Of a stretch of DNA of 8,198 nucleotides, positions 1 through 5,712 are shown piece by piece. Under the pieces are notes generated by a model, which was given only the letters and a program-made list of their open reading frames with translations, did not search any database and was not told where the DNA came from. The stretch spans positions 1 through 8,198 of the forward strand of contig JAUVQS010000063.1 in the NCBI GenBank assembly GCA_030598025.1, written 5' to 3'. How positions within the stretch are numbered: the stretch's first letter is position 1; each line of letters starts with the position of its first letter. The DNA comes from Acidimicrobiia bacterium. Its GTDB lineage: Bacteria > Actinomycetota > Acidimicrobiia > Spongiisociales > JAHEDJ01. Made by a program: the position numbers and the translations under genes.

Positions 1-8
1 ACGTTCAT
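1..8 (-). CDS. Start of a downstream gene overlapping the FAD subunit (partial, probable 2Fe-2S subunit)
   Basis: Only the first codons (Met-Asn-Val...) lie inside the window. The ATG at 8-6 overlaps the TGA of the FAD-subunit gene as ATGA, which suggests translational coupling. A GGAGG at 21-17 stands 8 nt before the ATG and is a good ribosome binding site. In CO-dehydrogenase/xanthine-dehydrogenase-type operons the gene after the flavoprotein subunit is often the small 2Fe-2S subunit or the large molybdopterin subunit. Which one this is cannot be read here, so the product name is inference from context. Confidence 0.5.
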
Positions 9-805
9 CCCATACACCTCCCGAGAGCGCGGCGGGCCAGCACGCCAACGGCCATTTTCCTGTACTCCTCGGTCGACCGATGATCGGTGATCGGTTGTGC
101 TTCTTCAGACACAAGACGTTGAAACTCATCGAGGGCAGCTTCGGTGGGGGCGCGCTCGGCCGAGATCATCTCCTCCGCTCGCCGGGCGCGGAGAACGGTG
201 GGCCCCACCGCCCCCATGGCCACGGTCACCGCTCCCGCCTCGCTTCTGGTCACACAGACCGAGGCGATCGAAATGACCATTGCCTGCCGCACGCCAATCT
301 TGGCAAAGGCCGTGCGGGAAGGCATATCTGCCGGGAGGTGTGCTCCAAGGATCACCTCGCCGGACTCCAGAGCGTTTCGCTTCGGGCCGGTGAGGAAGTC
401 GTCCCAGGCCATCATCCGGGAGCCGGCTCTCGACGCTAGTTCGACGGAAGCGTCGACGGCGGCCAGGAACGGCAGGGCGTCTCCAGCCGGACTGGCAGTA
501 CCGAGGTTGCCGCCAAGTGTTCCCGCCGCACGGATCTGGGGTGAACCGACCGTCCTGGAAAGCTCGGCCAGCGCAGCGATATCACTGTGCTCGAGGCGTG
601 CGTAGGTCACACAACTCCCGATGAAACCATCACTCCATCGCTTGAGTTCTGATACGCGGCGAAGCGAAATGACGTGCTCCGGCCGCAACACCCCTGCGTT
701 GACGAGGACCATGGCGTCCGTGCCGCCGGCGAGTAGCAACGAGTCGGGAGACGAATCGAGTGCGTCAAACACCCCGGCTAGATCTCGAGGTCGATTTATC
801 TCCAT
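5..805 (-). CDS. FAD-binding subunit of a molybdenum hydroxylase (CoxM/XdhB family)
   Basis: This 266-residue protein has the plan of the middle flavoprotein subunit of CO dehydrogenase, xanthine dehydrogenase and related molybdenum hydroxylases. That subunit carries electrons from the 2Fe-2S subunit through FAD to an acceptor. The FAD-binding motif LLAGGTD lies at residues 24-30 and the second pyrophosphate-binding motif TLGGNLGTASPAGD at 96-109. The C-terminal domain ends in the usual pattern HRSTEEYRKMAVGVLARRAL at about 242-261. Length matches the family. The ATG at 805 was chosen because homology begins right there; the frame is open further upstream but reads as low-complexity Arg/Ser sequence. 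A TAGCTT box 7 nt before the ATG suggests a leaderless transcript. The substrate cannot be told from this subunit alone, because the large molybdopterin subunit lies outside the window. Confidence 0.9.
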   Translation of the reverse strand: MEINRPRDLAGVFDALDSSPDSLLLAGGTDAMVLVNAGVLRPEHVISLRRVSELKRWSDGFIGSCVTYARLEHSDIAALAELSRTVGSPQIRAAGTLGGNLGTASPAGDALPFLAAVDASVELASRAGSRMMAWDDFLTGPKRNALESGEVILGAHLPADMPSRTAFAKIGVRQAMVISIASVCVTRSEAGAVTVAMGAVGPTVLRARRAEEMISAERAPTEAALDEFQRLVSEEAQPITDHRSTEEYRKMAVGVLARRALGRCMG

Positions 806-812
806 GCGGAAC

Positions 813-818
813 AAGCTA
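813..818 (-). promoter_or_regulatory. Putative -10 box for a leaderless FAD-subunit transcript
   Basis: On the minus strand TAGCTT (TANNNT) is followed by exactly 7 nt and then the ATG at 805. No Shine-Dalgarno sequence is visible before that ATG. Transcription would start at or next to the A of ATG. No clear -35 box was seen. This is a pattern-based proposal. Confidence 0.35.
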
Positions 819-899
819 GTGCCCCGTCGCACCGATTGTGGACGGTGACGCTGAGCCGGGCGGCTAGCTTCTCTGGTAGCGATTCGGAGGTGACTGCAG

Positions 900-1598
900 G
901 TGGCCGATTTCGACATCGAGGCTGTTCTGGAAACGTGTGAAAGGCGGTTGGAGGCGGGAGAATCGATCGATCTCGGCGGCGAAGGGTTCTGGAAGGCGGT
1001 GGGGCGAGTGAAACGTGATCCGTCTCTTGCGGACCGGTACGCCGATCGGATCGGTGAGATCGACCGCCGCGCTTTCGAGACATGGGTCTTTCGAAGCTTC
1101 CCGATCACGTTCGGCGAAACGTTTCTGTGGTTGGGAACGCTCGCCGGCCTGGCGATAGTGGCGGTCGCTTACTACGTGGACGAACCGTGGAACGCCCTGC
1201 TGCTCATTGCCGGCACCCTTGGAATGCTCGTAACCACACACGGCCTCGGCCATCTGATCGTGGGCCGGCTGGTCGGCATTCGATTCACGCGCTGGTTCAT
1301 CGCCGGGCTCAGCCGACCGCAACCGGGCGTGAAGACCGACTACGCCACCTACCTCCGGGTGTCACCGCGCAAGAGAGCCTGGATGCACGCCTCGGGCGCC
1401 CTGGTGACCAAAGCAATGCCCTTCCTCATGCTGGGGGCCGCCTGGGGAATGGAGGCCCCGTCGTGGGCGTGGATCGTGTTGATTGGAATCGGAGTTCTTC
1501 AGATCATCACCGACATCACGATGTCGACCAAGCAATCCGATTGGATGAAGTTCAAGCGGGAGATGGCCATTGCCCGCGCTCTCGAAGGTGTTGGCTGA
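900..1598 (+). CDS. Membrane protein of site-2 protease (M50) type with altered HExxH motif
   Basis: This 232-residue protein has a soluble N-terminal part (1-65) and about four hydrophobic segments (near 72-92, 97-120, 166-183 and 187-207). The segment TTHGLGHLIVGRLVGIRF (112-129) has the spacing and surroundings of the HExxH zinc motif of M50 intramembrane proteases, but Gly stands in place of the catalytic Glu. The stretch KTDYATYLRVSP (145-156) and the closing block STKQSDWMKFKREM (209-222) recall M50-like membrane proteins of uncultured bacteria; Asp214 could match the third zinc ligand. It is either a catalytically dead homologue or a protein whose chemistry differs. The GTG at 900 is preceded by GGAGG at 886-890 with 9 nt spacing. 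It is divergent from the FAD-subunit gene and convergent with the Nudix gene, so it appears monocistronic. The family assignment is from motif memory and is moderate. Confidence 0.75.
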   Translation: MADFDIEAVLETCERRLEAGESIDLGGEGFWKAVGRVKRDPSLADRYADRIGEIDRRAFETWVFRSFPITFGETFLWLGTLAGLAIVAVAYYVDEPWNALLLIAGTLGMLVTTHGLGHLIVGRLVGIRFTRWFIAGLSRPQPGVKTDYATYLRVSPRKRAWMHASGALVTKAMPFLMLGAAWGMEAPSWAWIVLIGIGVLQIITDITMSTKQSDWMKFKREMAIARALEGVG

Positions 1599-1615
1599 CG
1601 GGACCGGCCGGGCGG

Positions 1616-1729
1616 CTATTCGACCGCCACCACCGCCTCTTGTGACACGAGCGGAAGCGACAGCTCGAAGACCGAAGTGTCGTCCACCCGGCGATAGCGA
1701 CGGTCCCCACTGGCGAGAAGGCGTACCAA
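1616..1729 (-). other. Possible 37-codon small ORF in frame behind the Nudix gene
   Basis: The Nudix frame stays open for 45 codons past its TGA (1756-1754) and ends at TAG 1618-1616. From a TTG at 1729 the peptide would be 37 residues, with a core RRYRRVDDTSVFELSLPLVS that looks protein-like rather than random. A CAGGAGG lies just behind the Nudix stop (1753-1747), but 17 nt from the TTG, which is too far for a normal ribosome binding site. It could be a remnant, a small protein with an odd start, a readthrough tail, or chance. Confidence 0.2.
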
Positions 1730-1753
1730 CCGCCTACCGTCAGGCGCCTCCTG

Positions 1754-2554
1754 TCACATCTCCTCGGTCGAGCCGAACGATTCGTGCCGAACCACGACCC
1801 GACCGCCTTCCGTGACGATTTCTGGTCCGATCCTCGGTGGAAGTTGGCCCGCCGCCCAATCCACGGCGGCCTGAGCCGTTGTGTGCACGTCGAGTTGCTC
1901 GAGGTTCTTGCGCGTTGGGAGAATGACCATTGCTCTGCCCTCCGCCGCTGCCGCCAGTGCTCTCTTCGGCGTGGTCCAGACAGAGTGAACGGTCTCGATT
2001 TCGTCATGCCCGGCCTCCTGGCCCGGTGGCGCGCTCGCCACAAAGAAACGAGTGTCGTACCGCCGGTGCACTCCTATCGGCGTCACCCACCACGACCACC
2101 AGGTCAGCTCTCCCAACTCGAGAACGAGGCCCTCCGATCGCAGCCATTCCGTCCAGTCCCATCGCTCGGTCCTCGAGTTGAGACGGCTACGTGCTGAGGT
2201 GAACGACTCGGTTCGCAGATCGTCTCCCGAGATCTGGTCGCCATCCCTGGTGGCGAAGAGCAATCCCGCCTCCTCAAATGTCTCACGAACTCCGGCGACG
2301 AAGAGCCCCAAAGCGACGTCGGGAGTTGTGTCCATCCGTCGAGCCTCCAAGTCGAGATCGATTCCTCGCCAGAGGTCCTCATCGAGTCGATCGGACCGGT
2401 CGACTTTGCCACCCGGGAATACGTAGGCGCCGCCGACGAAATCCGAGTCGAGGTGTCGTTCCAGCATCAATACCTCGACGCCGGACGCCTCGTCGCGCAA
2501 TACCATCACCGTCGAGGAGTCGACGGCCGGAACGGGGGGCGTCGGGGCGTTCAT
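1754..2554 (-). CDS. Nudix hydrolase with interrupted Nudix box (NUDT19-like)
   Basis: This 266-residue protein is likely to hydrolyse a nucleoside diphosphate linked to another moiety, such as an acyl-CoA or a capped nucleotide, using Mg2+ or Mn2+. The first half of the Nudix box is seen as GGAYVFPGGKVD (41-52). The catalytic helix is VAGVRETFEEAGLLF (86-100), with R90, E91, E94, E95 and G97 giving REUXEEXGU. About 40 residues separate the two halves instead of the usual 12-13, as in the NUDT7/NUDT19 group, whose eukaryotic members cleave CoA derivatives. A Trp-rich stretch (LTWWSWWVTPIGVHRRYDTR, 150-169) and PTRKNLEQL (213-221) follow and are common in bacterial relatives. The ATG at 2554 has no good Shine-Dalgarno but a TACACT box 8 nt upstream. 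The gene is divergent from the DUF5996-like gene and convergent with the M50-like gene. The substrate is unknown. Confidence 0.9.
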   Translation of the reverse strand: MNAPTPPVPAVDSSTVMVLRDEASGVEVLMLERHLDSDFVGGAYVFPGGKVDRSDRLDEDLWRGIDLDLEARRMDTTPDVALGLFVAGVRETFEEAGLLFATRDGDQISGDDLRTESFTSARSRLNSRTERWDWTEWLRSEGLVLELGELTWWSWWVTPIGVHRRYDTRFFVASAPPGQEAGHDEIETVHSVWTTPKRALAAAAEGRAMVILPTRKNLEQLDVHTTAQAAVDWAAGQLPPRIGPEIVTEGGRVVVRHESFGSTEEM

Positions 2555-2562
2555 GACCCGCG

Positions 2563-2568
2563 AGTGTA
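2563..2568 (-). promoter_or_regulatory. Putative -10 box for a leaderless Nudix transcript
   Basis: On the minus strand TACACT is followed by 8 nt and the ATG at 2554. There is no Shine-Dalgarno in those 8 nt, so transcription would begin about at the start codon. A matching -35 hexamer was not found. The divergent gap 2555-2659 must also hold the promoter of the plus-strand gene, which is not recognisable. Confidence 0.4.
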
Positions 2569-2659
2569 TTCACTCTGTTCTGGTCTCTGGGAGGGAAGTC
2601 GGAATGCGGAGCGACGATCCCGCGTTGAACGCACCGGACTCACAAGACCGGAGCTGCAC

Positions 2660-3451
2660 ATGACCTACACCACCCTCCCCGCCCAATCCTCGACCGTGAC
2701 CGCCCTGCAGGCCTACAGCCGAATCCTTGGCTCCATTCGGGGTGCTCAGAACGAACCGCACCCCCGTTGGTGGCATGCTTCGCTTCAAGTGACGCCCGAG
2801 GGTTTCGCAACCGGTGAGTTTCCACTGGGCGATTCAAAAAGCAGCCTCCTGCTCGATCCCGCCGGCCGGGTAATCAAGGGATCGGGCCTCAACGGTGACT
2901 TCGAGATCGCTCTCACAGGCCCAGCCTCAGCCGTCGGTCGGGAAGTCCTGACGCAACTCGGCGCACCGGTCGATGTCGACGCGGACCGGTGGGACGCCAT
3001 AACGGTCGAAGAGTACGACGCCACTGCCGCGGCGAACTACCACGAGGCGCTGCTCGCGGTTCATGAGACATTTGCCGGGTTCGCCGCCGGAATCGAGGGC
3101 GAAGTCGGACCGATGAACTTCTGGCCTCATCACTTCGATATGGCCTTCGAGTGGTTCAGCGACGCGGTCGAGGTCTACGACGAAGAGGACGGCCCGAAGG
3201 AGTACAACAAGCAGGTCGGTTTCGGCTTCAGCCCCGGCGACGAAGGCGACGCCCGGCCGTATTTCTACGCCAACCCGTGGCCATTCGACGAGTCTTTCCG
3301 TTCCGTGACGCTGCCCGATGGTGCGAAATGGCACGAAGAGGGCTGGTCGGGCGGCTTCCTGCCGTACACAGCCGTGGCCGAAGGCGGATCCAAACTCCTC
3401 ACCGACTTCATGCGCGCCGTGTTCGAGGGCACCCGCGAAGCGCTGAGCTAA
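2660..3451 (+). CDS. DUF5996-like protein, function unknown
   Basis: This 263-residue soluble protein shows no signal peptide or membrane segment. Features that match the DUF5996 pattern are RWWHASLQVTPEGFATG (37-53), the central PMNFWPHHFDMAFEWFS (151-167) and the Tyr/Phe-rich YFYANPWPFDE (201-211). The His/Asp/Trp-rich motifs could form a ligand or metal site, but no reaction is known to me for the family. The ATG at 2660 was chosen because GGAG at 2650-2653 stands 6 nt upstream and homology begins there. The same frame is open upstream to about 2453, but that part is antisense to the Nudix gene and Arg-rich. No partner gene is evident: the Nudix gene is divergent, and a repeat element begins immediately after the TAA. 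Confidence 0.85.
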   Translation: MTYTTLPAQSSTVTALQAYSRILGSIRGAQNEPHPRWWHASLQVTPEGFATGEFPLGDSKSSLLLDPAGRVIKGSGLNGDFEIALTGPASAVGREVLTQLGAPVDVDADRWDAITVEEYDATAAANYHEALLAVHETFAGFAAGIEGEVGPMNFWPHHFDMAFEWFSDAVEVYDEEDGPKEYNKQVGFGFSPGDEGDARPYFYANPWPFDESFRSVTLPDGAKWHEEGWSGGFLPYTAVAEGGSKLLTDFMRAVFEGTREALS

Positions 3452-3467
3452 TACCTGGTACCAGGTA
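3452..3467. repeat. 16-bp perfect palindrome directly after a stop codon
   Basis: TACCTGGTACCAGGTA is its own reverse complement and starts at the base after the TAA of the DUF5996-like gene. It forms the outer left edge of the repeat element at 3452-3720 and runs into two TACGTGG heptamers. A loopless palindrome of this length is a better protein-binding or cruciform site than an RNA hairpin, and no T-tract follows. Confidence 0.8.
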
Positions 3468-3686
3468 CGTGGTACGTGGAAGATCAGCGGATAGGTGCCT
3501 GGGTCCCCCTCTGGGTTCGCTGCGCTCACCCATCTCCGCCACGCGGCGGGGGAGAACGTATAGAGGTGACGGCAGTACTGCTTTATGCGTCCTCTCCCAC
3601 GGATGTGGGGTGAGTTGGCCTGGTCCTGCAGAGCAGGTTGGAGGGGGTAATCCACGTGGCGACCACCTATCCGCGCGTCTTCTTGG

Positions 3687-3720
3687 TACGTGATACGTGG
3701 TACGTGGTACGTGGTACGTA
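3687..3720. repeat. Tandem TACGTGG heptamer repeats
   Basis: Four heptamers in a row (TACGTGA, then three TACGTGG) are followed by TACGTA. Two further copies in the same orientation lie at 3466-3479 at the other end of the element. Because the heptamers are direct while the adjacent arms are inverted, they are not simple terminal inverted repeats. They may be copy-number-variable short repeats or protein-binding sites. Confidence 0.8.
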
Positions 3721-3732
3721 CGCCTCCGGCGC

Positions 3733-4365
3733 CTAGACGATCCTTCGGTCGCTGGCCCAGCGGGCCAGCTCGTAGCGGCTGGAGAGTTGAAGTTTGCGCA
3801 GGACGGCGGAGACGTGTGACTCAACCGTCTTGACCGAGATGGAGAGCTTGGAAGCCACCTGTTTGTAGGCGTAGCCACGGGCGATCAATCTCAGCACTTC
3901 GCGCTCGCGGGTGGTCAACTGGTCGAGTTCCGGGTCCGACGGCGCCGGGACGGTGTCGGCGAAAGCATCGAGGACAAACCCGGCCAGGCGAGGTGAGAAC
4001 ACTGCGTCGCCATCGTTCACCCGACGGATGGCGTCGGCCAGCTCAGATGGAGCGATCGACTTGGTCACATAACCGCGAGCTCCGGCCCGGATCATGGCGA
4101 TGACGTCCTCGGCTGCGTCGGAGACCGACAGGGCCAGAAATTTGGTGTCCGGATTGGTTTCGAGTACCGCGCCCACAACGGCGAGGCCTCCTCCACCCGG
4201 CATGTGGACATCCACGAGAACGACGTCCGGCAGTGTTGCGCGGATCTTCTCGATGGCGTCGTCCACGTCCGAGGACACACCCGCCAGGGTGAAGGCTTCG
4301 CTCAGTTCGGCTTTCACACCAGACAGGAACAGTTGATGGTCGTCGACCAGGAATACATCGATCAT
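3733..4365 (-). CDS. NarL/FixJ-family response regulator (REC plus LuxR-type HTH)
   Basis: This 210-residue cytoplasmic transcription regulator is the output of the kinase encoded just upstream. The receiver domain (1-120) has the acidic pair D8/D9, the phosphoacceptor D52 in VLVDVHMP, the switch residue S80 and the conserved K102. The C-terminal LuxR-type domain (about 148-210) contains LTTREREVLRLIARGYAYKQ followed by the recognition region SVKTVESHVSAVLRKL. Length is standard. Its ATG (4365-4363) overlaps the kinase TGA as ATGA, so the two are translationally coupled and co-transcribed. The CCCTGA sites in the divergent promoter region at 5648-5674 are the obvious candidate targets, by position. 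In LiaFSR-type systems the regulator activates the membrane-protein operon. This part is inference. Confidence 0.95.
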   Translation of the reverse strand: MIDVFLVDDHQLFLSGVKAELSEAFTLAGVSSDVDDAIEKIRATLPDVVLVDVHMPGGGGLAVVGAVLETNPDTKFLALSVSDAAEDVIAMIRAGARGYVTKSIAPSELADAIRRVNDGDAVFSPRLAGFVLDAFADTVPAPSDPELDQLTTREREVLRLIARGYAYKQVASKLSISVKTVESHVSAVLRKLQLSSRYELARWASDRRIV

Positions 4366-5513
4366 GCTCGCCTCACTGACATATGTACTTCAGTCCCTTC
4401 CCCGGGAGTCGTGGTGATGACTGCTTCGCCGCCGGCACGTTCCATCCGGCCGACGATCGACTCGGTGATTCCTTTGCGATCGGGATCTGCAGATTCGAGA
4501 GCAAAACCCTTTCCCTGGTCGGTGACGAATACATCCGCAGTCTCCTCGGTTGCCTCGGCAAACACTGAAATCAACCCGGCCCCCGAATGCTTGGCAGCGT
4601 TGGTGATCGCCTCCCCCGAGGCAGCGACCAGGGCGCGGACTGCATCGTCCATGGCCGCGTCGCCGACGACGACCACATCGACCGGTACCTGATGGACGGA
4701 CTCGAGGCGTGCTGCCGAACTCTCGAGAGCCGAGCGCATCGTCTCGCCGTCGGGAGAAGGTTCAGGACCGTAGAGCCATCCTCGCAGTTCGCGCTCTTGC
4801 TGACGGGCGAGCATCGACATCGATTTGGGATCATCGGTCCTTTGCATGAGGGCAAGCGTCTGGAGCACCGAATCGTGTAAATGGGCGGCCATCTCCGCAC
4901 GTTCTTCCGAGCGGACCCGTTCGCTACGTTCGGTTCCCAATTGCCCGAATAGCCGCCATACCCAGGGCCCGAGGATGAGCAAGATACCGGCAATCGTCAG
5001 CCCCACGGCGAGAGCCACGTTGCCGACCAACGCCCTGGCGTCAACAGAATTCAGGTAGATGGCGAGACCACCGGTCATCAGCACGCCGCCGGCCATGATG
5101 CGAACGGCCACCGACTTCCAGGTGCCGCTCTCGCCGGTGAAGGTTTGAACGGCCCATTTGCTGCGGCGTGACGGGTCGACCCGTGACCAGGTCAGCGCGA
5201 ATCCGAAGGAAATGAAGGTCGCCGACCACACCAGCGAATCTCCGAACCATGCTCCGATGCTCCGCAGCATGAGGAACACGCCACCAAAGAGCATCCACAG
5301 CGCGGCTTTCTGCCGGGGTAGACGGGCCGCGAATCTCTCCCGCATCTCATCTAACTGTTCGGACGGCACCTGGTCGAGCGACATCGCCCAGAGGACCCCG
5401 TAGAGCAGCAATCCAATGCCGCCGGCGAACGCCAGCGCCACGAACGCCGCCCTTACATAGACCACCTCGATCTCGAACATGTCGGCGATTCCGGCGCTGA
5501 TGCCGGCCACCAT
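4362..5513 (-). CDS. PspC-domain sensor histidine kinase (HisKA_3/HATPase)
   Basis: From the ATG at 5513 the protein has 383 residues. The N-terminus is a PspC domain (RMVAGISAGIADMF-like start, TM at about 21-43). Further TM segments follow near 70-85, 90-108, 135-153 and 161-185. A short linker leads to the dimerisation/phosphoacceptor box AEMAAHLHDSVLQTL (206-220), with H213 as likely phosphosite. The ATP-binding domain shows the N-box EAITNAAKHSGA and DQGKGF, then GITESIVGRMERAGG and PGEGTEV. It has no large extracytoplasmic sensor, so it probably senses membrane state through PspC/TM contacts. The ATG at 5513 has AGGA 7 nt upstream, but the PspC domain appears to begin before it. The frame continues 23 codons to an ATC at 5582 with AGGAGG 5 nt ahead, which may be the true start (406 residues). 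It is divergent from a second PspC protein. Confidence 0.93.
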   Translation of the reverse strand: MVAGISAGIADMFEIEVVYVRAAFVALAFAGGIGLLLYGVLWAMSLDQVPSEQLDEMRERFAARLPRQKAALWMLFGGVFLMLRSIGAWFGDSLVWSATFISFGFALTWSRVDPSRRSKWAVQTFTGESGTWKSVAVRIMAGGVLMTGGLAIYLNSVDARALVGNVALAVGLTIAGILLILGPWVWRLFGQLGTERSERVRSEERAEMAAHLHDSVLQTLALMQRTDDPKSMSMLARQQERELRGWLYGPEPSPDGETMRSALESSAARLESVHQVPVDVVVVGDAAMDDAVRALVAASGEAITNAAKHSGAGLISVFAEATEETADVFVTDQGKGFALESADPDRKGITESIVGRMERAGGEAVITTTPGEGTEVHMSVRRA

Positions 5514-5586
5514 GCGATCGTCCTGATTGCGGACGAAGGCGATGCGTCGTTGAGACGCTTGCTCGACAATCTGGTCTGAGATCGAT

Positions 5587-5592
5587 TCCTCC
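5587..5592 (-). promoter_or_regulatory. Strong ribosome binding site without a canonical start codon
   Basis: On the minus strand AGGAGG is followed after 5 nt by ATC (5582-5580), which is in frame with the PspC histidine kinase. No ATG, GTG or TTG stands at normal spacing in that frame. The translated product would begin (M)SDQIVEQASQRRIAFVRN and complete the PspC domain. This points to an unusual Ile-codon start, although the ATG at 5513 remains possible. Confidence 0.45.
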
Positions 5593-5647
5593 TCTGCGGT
5601 ACGCGAGAATCATCGCACAGCAGTGAGAGTCTCCCAACAAGGGATCA

Positions 5648-5674
5648 CCCTGAGAAAACCCTGACCTCTCAGGG
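5648..5674. promoter_or_regulatory. Putative operator: three CCCTGA half-sites in the divergent promoter
   Basis: CCCTGA occurs at 5648-5653 and again at 5659-5664, 11 bp apart, which is about one helical turn. The inverted form TCAGGG stands at 5669-5674. The outer two sit in a perfect 8-bp inverted repeat, CCCTGAGA (5648-5655) and TCTCAGGG (5667-5674). The site lies between the start regions of the PspC kinase and the PspC-toastrack gene. Its centre is about 39 bp before a likely start point near 5700, a usual position for an activator next to RNA polymerase. The neighbouring LuxR-type regulator is the best candidate to bind it. The repeats are seen; the binding is inferred. Confidence 0.55.
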
Positions 5675-5686
5675 ATTCCGTGGGGC

Positions 5687-5692
5687 TATACC
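5687..5692 (+). promoter_or_regulatory. Possible -10 box for the PspC-toastrack operon
   Basis: TATACC lies 13 bp downstream of the CCCTGA operator and would place the transcription start near 5699-5701, giving a leader of about 13 nt before the ATG at 5713. No -35 consensus is present at proper distance, which fits a promoter that needs an activator. Confidence 0.3.
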
Positions 5693-5712
5693 TCATAGAC
5701 GGGATAGTTGTA

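Larger units (their letters stand above)
3452..3720. repeat. Structured intergenic repeat element (MITE-like) between convergent genes
   Basis: This 269-bp block fills the space between two convergent genes and has no convincing protein frame. Its ends carry direct TACGTGG heptamers: two at 3466-3479, and four (the first TACGTGA) plus a partial copy at 3687-3720. Inside these lie arms of an imperfect inverted repeat, 3479-3497 and 3664-3682, matching at 16 of 19 positions with an 11-bp perfect core (GCGGATAGGTG). The interior folds into several hairpins: CCGCC/GGCGG at 3536-3549, CCCAC/GTGGG near 3596-3609 and CCTGC/GCAGG at 3625-3637. It also holds palindromes GCAGTACTGC (3572-3581) and CCACGTGG (3652-3659). 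The build suggests a non-autonomous mobile or extragenic repeat, probably present in other copies. No transposase or clear target-site duplication was found. Confidence 0.65.

Noticed and set aside
806..1108. Upstream extension of the FAD-subunit frame by 101 codons on the minus strand
   Set aside because: The extension reads as Arg/Ser-rich sequence antisense to the M50-like gene, and family homology begins at the ATG at 805.
1599..1753. Intrinsic terminator between the convergent M50-like and Nudix genes
   Set aside because: Only an 8-bp GC palindrome (CCGGCCGG, 1604-1611) was found, without a stable loop or T-tract.
1552..2043. 163-codon minus-strand frame across the M50/Nudix gap
   Set aside because: Its composition is Arg/Trp/Ser-rich, as in shadow frames, and it is out of frame with the clear Nudix protein.
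2927..3655. 242-codon open frame on the minus strand over the DUF5996-like gene
   Set aside because: It is a shadow frame in GC-rich DNA. It runs through the structured repeat element and shows no recognisable domain.
3408..3878. Minus-strand frame with repeated TYHVPR peptides
   Set aside because: The peptide repeat is only a translation of the DNA heptamers, and the frame overlaps two real genes out of frame.
5680..5712. GTG at 5680 as start of the PspC-toastrack protein
   Set aside because: It lies only 5 nt after the operator dyad, upstream of the likely transcription start, and has no ribosome binding site.
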